A stretch of 13,439 nt of DNA from CAZUEG01 sp043798775 (lineage in GTDB: Bacteria; Patescibacteriota; Minisyncoccia; Minisyncoccales; GWA2-46-15), in contig JAZDOL010000073.1 of assembly GCA_043798775.1 (NCBI GenBank), positions 1 through 13,439 on the forward strand, in the 5' to 3' direction. How positions within the stretch are numbered: position 1 is the first letter of the stretch; each line of letters begins with the position of its first letter. The notes under the pieces were generated by a model that searched no databases, was not told the DNA's origin, and was given only the letters and a program-made list of their open reading frames with translations. This document shows positions 1-6,402 of the stretch, in pieces. A program made the position numbers and the translations under genes.

Positions 1-2
1 AA

Positions 3-167
3 TATAAGGTAAACATCCTTCCCAGCTTATTGTTTTTTGAAACCGGCAAACTGGTTGGCAAAATAGAGGGTCACTACGACGTAAAAGATAAAGATAAATT
101 AATCAAAAAGGTTAAAGAAATTATTAAAAGAATAAAAACCAATAAAAACTATGCGTCTAAAAGATAA
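3..167 (+). CDS. Thioredoxin-fold protein, C-terminal fragment (5' end outside window)
   Basis: The frame starting at position 3 stays open to a TAA at 165-167 and gives about 54 residues. It begins VNILPSLLFFETGKLVGKIEG, which matches the thioredoxin pattern after the active site: a cis-proline (PS), the hydrophobic beta strand LLFF, a G-K turn and a strand ending in a Gly. A basic helix rich in Lys follows. The CxxC redox site, if present, lies upstream of the window, so redox activity cannot be judged. The end overlaps the next gene by 17 bp in another frame, which suggests co-transcription and possible translational coupling. It could be a thioredoxin, a thioredoxin-like thiol reductase or a related fold; the fragment is too short to choose. 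Confidence 0.6.
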   Translation, partial: YKVNILPSLLFFETGKLVGKIEGHYDVKDKDKLIKKVKEIIKRIKTNKNYASKR

Positions 168-882
168 AGTAGCAATTATTACCGGTGGGTCTTCAGGAAT
201 CGGTTTGGCAACGGCAAAGAAGTTCATTGCCGAAGGGGCGAAGGTGGTTATCGCCGATATTAACCGGGAAACGGGAGAGAAGGCAGAACAGGAAACGGGA
301 GCAATGTTTATTAAAACCGATGTTTCCGACTCCGGGCAAGTTCAAAACCTAATCAATAAAACCATCGAGAAATACGGCCAATTGGATATTATGATTAATA
401 ATGCCGGCGTGGCAGTAATGGGTTCGGCTTTGGACTGTCCAGACGAAGATTTTGAAAGGGTTATCTCTATTAACCTGCGAGGCGTCTTTTTAGGCACCAA
501 ATACGCGGCCCAAAAGATGAAAGACAAAGGGGGAGTTATTTTGAATACCGCTTCAGTCGCCGGTCTGGTTGGTTTTAACGGTGCTGTCGGTTATTGCGCT
601 TCCAAGGGCGGAATTGTTCAGGTAACCAAGGCGGCCGCCTTGGACTTGGCGCAATATAAAATTCGAGTCAATGCCATTGCTCCGGCAGTGATTAAAACAG
701 CGATGACTAAAGGATTTATTGAAAATCCTGATTATGCTAAAATGTTTTTGGCGCAAACGCCACTAGGCCGATTCGGCGAGCCGGAAGAGGTCGCTAATTT
801 AATCTGCTTTTTAGCATCGGATGAAGCCAGCTATATCACCGGTTCAATCTATCCGGTTGACGGCGGTTGGACCGCGGTGTAA
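151..882 (+). CDS. Short-chain dehydrogenase/reductase (FabG-like SDR), probably NAD(H)-linked
   Basis: This 243-residue protein is a complete classical SDR and a cytosolic NAD(P)-dependent oxidoreductase. The cofactor-binding TGGSSGIG is at residues 11-18. Asp36 at the end of the second strand favours NAD(H) over NADP(H). NNAG is at 83-86, and the catalytic tetrad reads Asn108, Ser135, Tyr148, Lys152 (YCASK). The C-terminus carries the usual TGS...VDGG ending. Length is typical of the family. The substrate cannot be read from sequence: it could be 3-oxoacyl-ACP (FabG), a sugar or another alcohol. No other fatty-acid synthesis gene is nearby, so a fabG name is not justified. The ATG at 151 is chosen because it immediately precedes the Rossmann motif at normal distance; no Shine-Dalgarno is visible and it overlaps the upstream thioredoxin-like gene by 17 bp. 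Confidence 0.92.
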   Translation: MRLKDKVAIITGGSSGIGLATAKKFIAEGAKVVIADINRETGEKAEQETGAMFIKTDVSDSGQVQNLINKTIEKYGQLDIMINNAGVAVMGSALDCPDEDFERVISINLRGVFLGTKYAAQKMKDKGGVILNTASVAGLVGFNGAVGYCASKGGIVQVTKAAALDLAQYKIRVNAIAPAVIKTAMTKGFIENPDYAKMFLAQTPLGRFGEPEEVANLICFLASDEASYITGSIYPVDGGWTAV

Positions 883-964
883 ATTTAGTTATTAAGATAA
901 AATTAACCGATTAATTTAAAAATATGGGAGAACATAGGGAAGAAAAATCGTAGAGGGAAAAGAA

Positions 965-1177
965 GTGCCATCGAATAAAGAACTCGTTTTGCCGTTAGTA
1001 GAAGAAATAGAATTGACTATCCAGAAATTGCAAGCAACATGGGCTATGATAGAAAAAGCTCGCGTAGGCGCGGACGCAGAGGTTACTGAAAAACTAAGAG
1101 GTATTCACGAGGCGAGCGTTAAACAATTGGAGGAACAAAAGAAACAACTGATGGACATTATCGGCAATATAAAATAA
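965..1177 (+). CDS. Small coiled-coil protein, unknown function
   Basis: A 70-residue soluble protein starting at GTG 965. AGAGGGA at 952-958 lies about 6 nt upstream and is one of the few good Shine-Dalgarno sequences in the window, which fixes the start; an in-frame stop at 935-937 rules out a longer form. The sequence is almost entirely helical, with heptad-like hydrophobic spacing and many Glu/Lys residues (residues 10-66), consistent with a short coiled coil or helical hairpin. No signal peptide, membrane segment or catalytic motif is seen, and I do not recognise a family. It lies 32 bp before another coiled-coil gene and probably shares its transcript, so the two could be partners; that is inference only. 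Confidence 0.6.
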   Translation: MPSNKELVLPLVEEIELTIQKLQATWAMIEKARVGADAEVTEKLRGIHEASVKQLEEQKKQLMDIIGNIK

Positions 1178-1209
1178 ATAGAAAGAATAAAATAAATTAT
1201 TATAAAAAT

Positions 1210-1650
1210 ATGTCAGGATTTTCTTCGTTTGGCCCAGGCGGCCCAAGGCGTGAAGGCGATGATCGGGAAGAAAAACATTTAAGAGATGGCCAAGAGGTTG
1301 TTAGGAAGCCGTTATCGCAAGGCGCTCGTAGAGCAATTCAGGGTATGAGTGGTGGGCAAGAAAAAGTTTCGAGTTCAATGCCGGAGGTGGCTTCAGAGTT
1401 GCGTGGTTTATCCTTAGAAGAACTACAACAGAAGGAAAGAGACCTTCAACACGAATTAACTGCCGTTGAGAATAAAATAAAATATAACATTAGAGACGCA
1501 GAAGCTGGTTTAATTAGTCATGAGAAATTCACAGAGATAAGCCGCCAATTAAGTAGTCAAAGAACAGCACTTTTTTATCAGATAGAAGCAATACAAAAAG
1601 CGATTGAGGCGCAAAAGGTGTGGCAAGAAGTTCCTAAAGTGAAAGAGTAA
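1210..1650 (+). CDS. Protein with disordered Gly/Arg-rich N-terminus and C-terminal coiled coil, unknown function
   Basis: A 146-residue protein of unrecognised family. Residues 1-65 are low in hydrophobics and rich in Gly, Pro, Arg, Glu and Ser (it starts MSGFSSFGPGGPRREGD), so probably disordered. Residues 68-135 show a long amphipathic helix pattern typical of a coiled coil, including SLEELQQKERDLQHEL. No membrane segment or export signal is visible. The ATG at 1210 follows an AT-rich stretch without a Shine-Dalgarno. It lies 32 bp after the 70-residue coiled-coil gene and is followed within about 15 bp by a strong intrinsic terminator, making it the last gene of that transcript. Normal codon use and the terminator support a real gene. 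Confidence 0.65.
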   Translation: MSGFSSFGPGGPRREGDDREEKHLRDGQEVVRKPLSQGARRAIQGMSGGQEKVSSSMPEVASELRGLSLEELQQKERDLQHELTAVENKIKYNIRDAEAGLISHEKFTEISRQLSSQRTALFYQIEAIQKAIEAQKVWQEVPKVKE

Positions 1651-1664
1651 TACAAAGGATATCA

Positions 1665-1693
1665 AGACCCGCCAATAGGCGGGTTTTTGTTTT
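1665..1693 (+). terminator. Rho-independent terminator
   Basis: A perfect 7-bp stem ACCCGCC (1667-1673) and GGCGGGT (1678-1684) encloses the 4-nt loop AATA and is followed by TTTTTGTTTT. It lies just after the stop codon at 1648-1650 and separates the coiled-coil genes from the ATPase unit. Confidence 0.92.
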
Positions 1694-1710
1694 GAGGTGG
1701 CAAACGCTAA

Positions 1711-1733
1711 TGCACGAGGACAGAGCTCGTGCA
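1711..1733. repeat. Perfect 8-bp inverted repeat upstream of the ATPase promoter
   Basis: TGCACGAG (1711-1718) and CTCGTGCA (1726-1733) are exact reverse complements separated by 7 nt. The repeat ends 7 bp before the -35 box at 1741, so it could be an operator for a DNA-binding regulator. It is also followed by AAATTTATTT, so a second weak terminator for upstream transcripts is the alternative. Confidence 0.6.
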
Positions 1734-1740
1734 AATTTAT

Positions 1741-1768
1741 TTGACAAGACACCAATATTTAGTACAAT
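1741..1768 (+). promoter_or_regulatory. Sigma70-type promoter for the AAA ATPase gene
   Basis: A full-consensus -35 TTGACA (1741-1746), a 16-bp spacer and TACAAT (1763-1768; five of six bases match TATAAT). Transcription would start near 1775, giving a leader of about 30 nt before ATG 1807. It lies just after the terminator at 1665-1693, where a new transcript is expected. This is the best promoter match I found in the window. Confidence 0.8.
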
Positions 1769-1806
1769 ACGTGTGGCACAACAGCAGTATTTAGGCAGAT
1801 AAAAAT

Positions 1807-2928
1807 ATGATACCAAGAGATATTCAAAAAATAATTGAGAAATATCTATTCAAGGGGAAGATAATCATCGTTTACGGAGCGCGTCAGGTGGGCAAGACAA
1901 CGGTTATTAAAAGTCTTCTCGATTCATATGAGAGTTCGGCCGGATATTTCAATTGCGAGCTATTGAGCGTAAAACGGCAGTTGGAATCTTTAGAGCCTTA
2001 TCGAACCAAGGAATTTTTAGGCGACAGTAGAATAATTGTTCTTGACGAAGCGCAAAAGGTAGAAAATATCGGTCTGGCGCTTAAGCAATTGATTGACACA
2101 TTTCCAGACCTGCAGATAATTGCCACGGGGTCATCCAGTTTTGACTTGTCGAACAAGATTAACGAACCCTTAACTGGCCGCGCCTTTGAATTTAACCTAC
2201 ACCCGCTGTCAATAAAAGAGATTGTGGCCTATTCAGACAGAAAAACCGTTTTGGAATCATTGGAAAAGATATTAACTTACGGCCTATATCCGGAAGTGTA
2301 TTTGTCAAACAAGAATATGGCCCAAAAGCTTATCGAAACCATATCAAGCCAGTATTTATATAAAGACGTTTTGGAGATTGAGCAAATAAAAAAACCGCAA
2401 ACAATAATCCGCCTGCTGGAACTTTTGGCGATGCAGTTGGGGAGCGAAGTGTCAGTAAATGAACTGGCTGCAAGTTTGCAAGTCAATCGCGACACAGTGG
2501 AGCGGTACCTGGATTTATTGGAAAAATCCTTTGTGATTTTTAGGTTGAGGTCTTTTAGCCGTAATTTACGGAAAGAAATTACAAAAAAACAAAAAATATA
2601 TTTTTATGATATCGGGGTAAGGAATGCGATATTAAACAGATATAACACCCTGTCGTTGCGGGATGATATCGGCGGGTTATGGGAAAACTTTCTGATTGCC
2701 GAAAGGATAAAGTATCTGGACAATAAAGAAACTCCGCACAACATATACTTTTGGAGAACCCACGATCAAAAAGAGATTGATTATATTGAGGAAATTAACG
2801 GCAATCTATATGCTTACGAATTTAAATGGAAAGAGGAGAAGGTAAAAAAGCCGGAGGAATTTTTAAAGGCATATAAGGGCGCTACTTTTGAAATGATAAA
2901 TAAGGATAACTTTTTGACTTTTTTGTGA
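1807..2928 (+). CDS. AAA_14/DUF4143-type P-loop ATPase
   Basis: A 373-residue protein with the standard two-part layout of this family. The N-terminal ATPase has Walker A GARQVGKT (24-31), Walker B with LDEAQ (Asp80, Glu81), a sensor-like ATGSSS (106-111) and an LTGRA motif with a likely arginine finger, Arg125. A winged-helix-like middle (about residues 190-250) precedes the DUF4143 region. The C-terminus has EIDY (323-326) followed by EFK (338-340), a spacing resembling the restriction-endonuclease-like D...E-x-K core often seen in this family. The biological role of these ATPases is poorly defined; they are common, frequently multicopy and sporadically distributed. The gene has its own strong promoter and is bounded by a terminator and repeats, so it looks like a movable single-gene unit. 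It ends in TGA. No clear Shine-Dalgarno precedes the ATG. Confidence 0.9.
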   Translation: MIPRDIQKIIEKYLFKGKIIIVYGARQVGKTTVIKSLLDSYESSAGYFNCELLSVKRQLESLEPYRTKEFLGDSRIIVLDEAQKVENIGLALKQLIDTFPDLQIIATGSSSFDLSNKINEPLTGRAFEFNLHPLSIKEIVAYSDRKTVLESLEKILTYGLYPEVYLSNKNMAQKLIETISSQYLYKDVLEIEQIKKPQTIIRLLELLAMQLGSEVSVNELAASLQVNRDTVERYLDLLEKSFVIFRLRSFSRNLRKEITKKQKIYFYDIGVRNAILNRYNTLSLRDDIGGLWENFLIAERIKYLDNKETPHNIYFWRTHDQKEIDYIEEINGNLYAYEFKWKEEKVKKPEEFLKAYKGATFEMINKDNFLTFL

Positions 2929-2940
2929 ACAAATCAACGT

Positions 2941-2984
2941 CGCCGGGCTTTGCCCTGCCGTAGCTCATCGGAGCGAAGGCGGGT
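2941..2984. repeat. REP-like palindromic hairpins after the ATPase gene
   Basis: Two adjacent GC-rich hairpins stand out from AT-rich surroundings. The first is GGGC-TTT-GCCC (2945-2955). The second pairs 2954-2959 with 2978-2983 (one G-T pair), then has a 3x3 internal loop and a 4-bp inner stem GCTC (2963-2966)/GAGC (2971-2974) with loop ATCG; the two overlap by two bases, so they compete. No T-run follows, so this is not a classic terminator. From memory, GC-rich motifs of the type GTAGC...GAAGGCGGG recur in Patescibacteria genomes; I cannot test that here. Confidence 0.55.
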
Positions 2985-2988
2985 CTCG

Positions 2989-3017
2989 TTGACACAAAGG
3001 TTAAATATATATATTAA
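2989..3017 (+). promoter_or_regulatory. Possible sigma70 promoter for the 3125 gene
   Basis: A consensus -35 TTGACA (2989-2994) is followed 17 bp later by TATTAA (3012-3017), or 15 bp later by TATATT (3010-3015), within an alternating TA stretch. Transcription would start near 3022 and run through the GAAACT repeats as a roughly 100-nt leader. Confidence 0.45.
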
Positions 3018-3018
3018 C

Positions 3019-3114
3019 TTTCAGTTCTCAGAGTTATAAACTATTTCACATTGTTTGGAAACTGATTCATTGAGAACTCATTGGAAACTGAAAAATGGAA
3101 ACTAGAAACTAGTT
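3019..3114. repeat. Degenerate GAAACT-type short repeats with inverted copies
   Basis: TTGGAAACTGA occurs twice exactly (3055-3065 and 3081-3091), with related TTGAGAACTCA (3070-3080) and TGGAAACTAGAAACTAG (3096-3112) between and after. An inverted copy TTTCAGTTCTCA lies at 3019-3030 and complements TGAGAACT/AACTGAAA downstream. A perfect inverted repeat AACTAG-AAA-CTAGTT (3100-3114) ends 10 bp before ATG 3125, where it could fold near the ribosome-binding region. The stretch is noncoding in all frames of useful length. Confidence 0.6.
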
Positions 3115-3124
3115 AATAAACACT

Positions 3125-3865
3125 ATGAGCCGTTTTGATAAAATATTCATCGCGATTGCAATTGTCGCATCCTTGGTTGCGTTTACGGCGATCTTGTTTC
3201 CTCATTTGTGCATTGTTTTGTGGGCGAAAGTAAGTTTTTCTCAAGACAAACAGCCGGAATTATACCGGACGCCTCTTGAAATGGAAGTAAAACCGGCCAA
3301 TTATCAAGTTGGAAAGTATTTTGAAGTTGAGCATGCTAATTTGTCGCTAAAGACACCGTGGAGGGACTTGGTTAAGCGGTACCGTAGCGATCTGGTCTAT
3401 AAATTAACCTATACTGGAGATAAATCTCTAATGATTGTTGATAACCGTCAACTGCCAACTTTCTTAGAAACCCTGAATCAGGAAAAGTTTGACAGTAGCA
3501 GTATTGATAAAATTTTGAATTATTATGGTACAGAGAATATAGAAAATAATAAAAGCTTTTTTAAGTTAATTCTAAAAACAACTCCCGCCGAGATAAGCTT
3601 TAAGACCCCGGCCAAAGAAGCGGTAGTCAAATCCACTTTGTTGGTGTTAAAGAAGGCATTATTGGGAGTCCACAAAACCAAGGACGGGGATATATACATG
3701 ATAAAAACAGGAGCCATTACGGCGTTTCAGTATGGCAACCCTCAAGCTGACAAAGAGGTGACGATCAATGTATTTGGCGAAGGAAAGAATAACTGGCTGT
3801 TAATTGTCGGGAACGTCACCCAGGAAGAAATAGATTATATTCTCGGATCTTTGGCGGTAAAATAG
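3125..3865 (+). CDS. Membrane-anchored extracytoplasmic protein, unknown function
   Basis: A 246-residue protein of unrecognised family. One hydrophobic segment at residues about 7-34 follows a short positively charged start (MSRFDK), so the protein is likely anchored with its bulk outside the membrane. The remaining ~210 residues are a soluble mixed alpha/beta region with many short strands and Lys/Glu surface residues. There is no catalytic motif, no repeat and only one Cys (in the membrane segment). The ATG at 3125 has no Shine-Dalgarno; the gene is preceded by a possible promoter at 2989 and followed by two hairpin terminators before the sigma factor gene, so it is probably transcribed alone. 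A surface or envelope role is inferred from topology only. Confidence 0.75.
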   Translation: MSRFDKIFIAIAIVASLVAFTAILFPHLCIVLWAKVSFSQDKQPELYRTPLEMEVKPANYQVGKYFEVEHANLSLKTPWRDLVKRYRSDLVYKLTYTGDKSLMIVDNRQLPTFLETLNQEKFDSSSIDKILNYYGTENIENNKSFFKLILKTTPAEISFKTPAKEAVVKSTLLVLKKALLGVHKTKDGDIYMIKTGAITAFQYGNPQADKEVTINVFGEGKNNWLLIVGNVTQEEIDYILGSLAVK

Positions 3866-3897
3866 CGTCGCTTTCGGTAAATTATAAACGGAATTTG

Positions 3898-3926
3898 AAA
3901 AAGGGGGTTCTCACGGACCCTCTTTT
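3898..3926 (+). terminator. Intrinsic terminator after the 3125 gene
   Basis: GGGGGTTC (3903-3910) pairs with GGACCCTC (3915-3922) through 8 bp including two G-T pairs, with loop TCAC. AAAAA precedes and TTTT follows the stem, so the helix can extend. The T-run is short, which may make it leaky. Confidence 0.7.
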
Positions 3927-3970
3927 GAATGTAATGAAGAATGACCTCGTTACATTCATGTTTTGTTTTG
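3926..3970 (+). terminator. Second hairpin, tandem terminator or attenuator before the sigma gene
   Basis: An 11-bp stem with one G-T pair, 3926-3936 (TGAATGTAATG) against 3948-3958 (CGTTACATTCA), encloses an 11-nt loop and is followed by TGTTTTGTTTTG. It begins where the first terminator ends and stops about 40 bp before ATG 3998. It may back up the first terminator or act on the sigma factor gene. Confidence 0.6.
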
Positions 3971-3985
3971 TTACGAGCGGTTTGC

Positions 3986-3991
3986 TAAGAT
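3986..3991 (+). promoter_or_regulatory. Possible -10 box of a leaderless promoter for the sigma factor gene
   Basis: TAAGAT (3986-3991) lies 6 bp before the ATG at 3998, so a start site 7 bp downstream would fall on the A of the start codon. No Shine-Dalgarno is present, which fits leaderless translation. The -35 region is only T-rich, so this is weak. Confidence 0.3.
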
Positions 3992-3997
3992 AATAAA

Positions 3998-4558
3998 ATG
4001 ACATTAGAAGATGAACGAAAACTGATTGAGCAGGCAAAAAGCGATCCGGAGGCATTCGGCCGTCTTTATGATGATAATTATTCCAAAATTTACGGTTATA
4101 TTCTAAAACGGGTGGCAAACGTCGAAATTGCCCAAGACATTACCGCGGAGGCATTCATTAAAGCGCTGAAAAATATCGGAAAATTCAAATGGCAGAACAT
4201 TTCCTTTTCTTATTGGCTATACCGCATCAGCGCCAACGAGATCGCCACATTTTACCGGAAAAAGAAAGTTACCGTCTCTCTCGATTTCATTACCGAACCC
4301 GACAGTGGCAGTAACTTGTTAAACGACATTGTGATTGCCCAGAAAGAGCTGGAAAATCACCGGGACTTTATAGAGCTTAAAAAACAAATTACCAAGTTGT
4401 CGGTTAAATACCAAGAGGTGATTGCTTTAAGATTTTTTGAAAATATGGCGATCAGTGAAATCGGCAAAGTTCTGAACAAGAAGGAGGGAACAATTAAATC
4501 GCTTTTACATCGCGGATTGGAACAGTTAAGAAAATTAATGCCACCAAGCGTCGATTAG
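3998..4558 (+). CDS. ECF-type (group 4) RNA polymerase sigma factor
   Basis: A 186-residue protein with only the sigma2 and sigma4 regions, as in extracytoplasmic-function sigma factors. Region 2 spans about residues 20-90 and includes AFGRLYDDNYSKIYGYILKR and the downstream QDITAEAFIKAL core that contacts RNA polymerase and the -10 element. Region 4 spans about 127-180, with the helix-turn-helix MAISEIGKVLNKKEGTIKSL that reads the -35 element. It directs RNA polymerase to a dedicated promoter set. The gene lies 31 bp upstream of a single-pass membrane protein that fits an anti-sigma factor, so activity is probably held at the membrane until a surface signal arrives. No Shine-Dalgarno is seen; hairpins at 3898-3970 isolate it from the gene before. 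Target genes are unknown. Confidence 0.93.
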   Translation: MTLEDERKLIEQAKSDPEAFGRLYDDNYSKIYGYILKRVANVEIAQDITAEAFIKALKNIGKFKWQNISFSYWLYRISANEIATFYRKKKVTVSLDFITEPDSGSNLLNDIVIAQKELENHRDFIELKKQITKLSVKYQEVIALRFFENMAISEIGKVLNKKEGTIKSLLHRGLEQLRKLMPPSVD

Positions 4559-4589
4559 CGCGTTATACTATCAATGAGCAACTAATATT

Positions 4590-5381
4590 ATGGAAGAAAA
4601 AGAATTGGTAGAAAAATTAAATAGCGTTTCCCAGATTAATAGGGAAAGTCCGAGCTATCGGGTTAGGCTAAGAATTGCCCTGCTTACGGCTCACGAAAAT
4701 ATTCGGGAATCGCAAAAAATAACCGGTTTTGCCTGGAAAATTATTCCCGTAGGCGCTTTAGCGTTGATGTTTTTGGTATTAGGTCTTTCCCGCGAGCCGT
4801 CTTTATCGCTAAAAAGCATTAACACAATAAGTGAAGCCAAGCAGATCTTACAAACCGATAAACAGACGAAGCCGTTAATCAACGACGGAGCGATTATCGG
4901 CGACACGCAAATACTTGGCGATCGGGCATATGTGTTGATGCAATTGCCGGAAAAAATTGCCTCTGACCCGCCGATAGCGGACAAGGCAACGATTTACGAT
5001 TCGGCAGTGAATATGGAATCAAATTATCGCCAAGCAAATTACTTGCCTGTGGGAGGCGGAGTTTATTTGGTGGAAATTGACTTGGTGGACAAAAAAGTTA
5101 TCCGTATGGAGGAAAAAATAAAGCAAAACGAAACCGGCTTGACGGAAAAAGATCAACGAGCGGTTGACGGAATAATTAGCCAGCGCGGGCAAGAGATGGG
5201 TTTGTCAGAGAACCAAATAGTTAGCGGGATAGAAGTAATCCGATCTCAATTAAAATTGATAAAGAAAAATGGTCAGTTCGACCTGCTTCCGGGATCGGAA
5301 CAAGTAAAAGATGTATATTTAATTTACGAGCAGGGAGGCAAACAGCTAAAAGAAAAAATTGAGACCGTTCCGGATAAGTGA
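4590..5381 (+). CDS. Single-pass membrane protein, putative anti-sigma factor
   Basis: A 263-residue protein with a charged helical N-terminus (1-48, cytoplasmic), one membrane segment at about 49-66 (WKIIPVGALALMFLVLGLS) and a ~195-residue outer domain. This layout and its place 31 bp after an ECF sigma gene match a membrane anti-sigma factor whose N-terminal part would bind the sigma factor. I cannot see a zinc-binding HxxxCxxC motif, so it is not the ZAS type, and I do not recognise the outer domain; the anti-sigma role rests on synteny and topology. The outer part has regular charged helices near its end (residues 175-220). No Shine-Dalgarno precedes the ATG, which may be reached by coupling or reinitiation after the sigma gene. 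It ends in TGA. Confidence 0.6.
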   Translation: MEEKELVEKLNSVSQINRESPSYRVRLRIALLTAHENIRESQKITGFAWKIIPVGALALMFLVLGLSREPSLSLKSINTISEAKQILQTDKQTKPLINDGAIIGDTQILGDRAYVLMQLPEKIASDPPIADKATIYDSAVNMESNYRQANYLPVGGGVYLVEIDLVDKKVIRMEEKIKQNETGLTEKDQRAVDGIISQRGQEMGLSENQIVSGIEVIRSQLKLIKKNGQFDLLPGSEQVKDVYLIYEQGGKQLKEKIETVPDK

Positions 5382-5398
5382 CCAGACCTTGACTCGAC

Positions 5399-5424
5399 GC
5401 AACCTTAAAATCAGTTTCTCGTTG
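5399..5424 (+). promoter_or_regulatory. Possible ECF-sigma promoter upstream of the exported protein gene
   Basis: GCAAC (5399-5403), then 16 bp, then CGTTG (5420-5424) resembles ECF promoters with an AAC-containing -35 and a CGT-containing -10, as in Bacillus SigW (TGAAAC-N16-CGTA, known from the literature). The gene at 5495 could then be a target of the neighbouring sigma factor. Short motifs like this occur often by chance. Confidence 0.25.
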
Positions 5425-5494
5425 TATTATAGATAGTAAAAATAGATAAAAAAGTCGAGACATTAATTATTATTAAATAATAATAAATAAAAAA

Positions 5495-6382
5495 ATGAAT
5501 AGAAAAATTTTAATCATTGCCGGAATGGCCAGCTTATTGCTAGCCAATCAGGCCGGAGCAGTTTCGCTTACAACGGGCTTGTCGGTAGGAAGCCGTAGCG
5601 AAGAGGTTAAAACCCTTCAAGAAACTTTAAAGCTTAATCCGGAAATTTATCCAAGCGGTTTGGTCACCGGATATTATGGTTCAGCAACAGAAAAAGCCGT
5701 CAGGCAGGTTCAGAAAGTATGCAAAATTTCCGAAACAGGAATTCTAGATGAGACAACGAAAAAATGTATCTATCCGGTTGATTTGGAAATTAAAGTGACA
5801 TCTCCCAATGGCGGAGAGGTGTGGGATAGAAGCCAAACGCAAACGATTAAATGGAGCGCTATCCGTACATATAATACGGGGTACGATTATCAAATTTTTC
5901 GCGAGGTATCAATCGATTTAATGCGTTTGGATAATGGCGCCTCTGTTTGTCAGACGAATCCAAATGGTACTGAATATTGCGCTATTCCGCTAAGGTATCT
6001 GTTTGTCAGACATATCGGCACAGCTGATCTGTTTAGTGGCTGGTATACTTGGCAAATACCCCAAGACATTGCTAACGGTAGCGACTATGCTATCAGAATT
6101 GCCTCCGGTCCGCGGGTTATTACGATGATTAACGCGGGAAAAGCCGACAAGGCAATAACGCGCGATTATCTTGCAACGGTCATAGTGAACCCTGATTATC
6201 CGATATTTGAAGAAGATACAAGCGACGCCAGCTTCTCGATTACCGGGACTGCTATTTGCCCAACGCCGGTATGCCCGAAATCGACATGTCCTGATTATTC
6301 AGCGATCCTTAATGCCTTGGAAAAAATGATGAAAGAAATGGCAAGCACCATTGAGGCCTTGAGATTGATGATGAACAAGTAA
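5495..6382 (+). CDS. Exported peptidoglycan-binding (PG_binding_1-like) surface protein
   Basis: A 295-residue secreted protein. Residues 1-22 form a signal peptide (MNRKILIIAGMASLLLANQAGA, shown here as its two halves MNRKILIIAGM and ASLLLANQAGA) with an AGA cleavage site. Residues about 30-92 match a peptidoglycan-binding helical domain, with GSRSEEVKTLQETL, then GYYGSATEKAVRQVQK and a closing GILDETT. Residues 98-233 start with SPNGGEVW and TIKW, a pattern of Ig-like surface domains found with secreted CPR proteins. A short Cys-Pro segment with three cysteines (residues about 257-267) leads into a C-terminal helix likely to form a coiled coil and multimerise. It probably attaches to the cell wall; no enzyme domain is seen. 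It follows the sigma/anti-sigma pair by 113 bp and is closed by a strong terminator. No Shine-Dalgarno is visible. Confidence 0.8.
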   Translation: MNRKILIIAGMASLLLANQAGAVSLTTGLSVGSRSEEVKTLQETLKLNPEIYPSGLVTGYYGSATEKAVRQVQKVCKISETGILDETTKKCIYPVDLEIKVTSPNGGEVWDRSQTQTIKWSAIRTYNTGYDYQIFREVSIDLMRLDNGASVCQTNPNGTEYCAIPLRYLFVRHIGTADLFSGWYTWQIPQDIANGSDYAIRIASGPRVITMINAGKADKAITRDYLATVIVNPDYPIFEEDTSDASFSITGTAICPTPVCPKSTCPDYSAILNALEKMMKEMASTIEALRLMMNK

Positions 6383-6402
6383 GGGTACTCTCGTTTCAGA
6401 AA

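Noticed and set aside
901..916. AATTAA-CCGA-TTAATT hairpin as a terminator after the SDR gene
   Set aside because: The stem is all A-T and no T-run follows; likely chance in AT-rich DNA.
1549..1816. Overlapping minus-strand open frames across the terminator and ATPase promoter
   Set aside because: They are antisense to a real gene, terminator and promoter, and have no start signals.
2926..2928. Possible UGA recoding as in SR1/Gracilibacteria
   Set aside because: TGA ends the ATPase and membrane-partner genes at natural C-termini, and intact genes contain no internal TGA.
5466..5484. ATTATTATT-A-AATAATAAT perfect inverted repeat before the 5495 gene
   Set aside because: Simple-sequence AT repeat with little thermal stability; not enough to claim a regulatory site.
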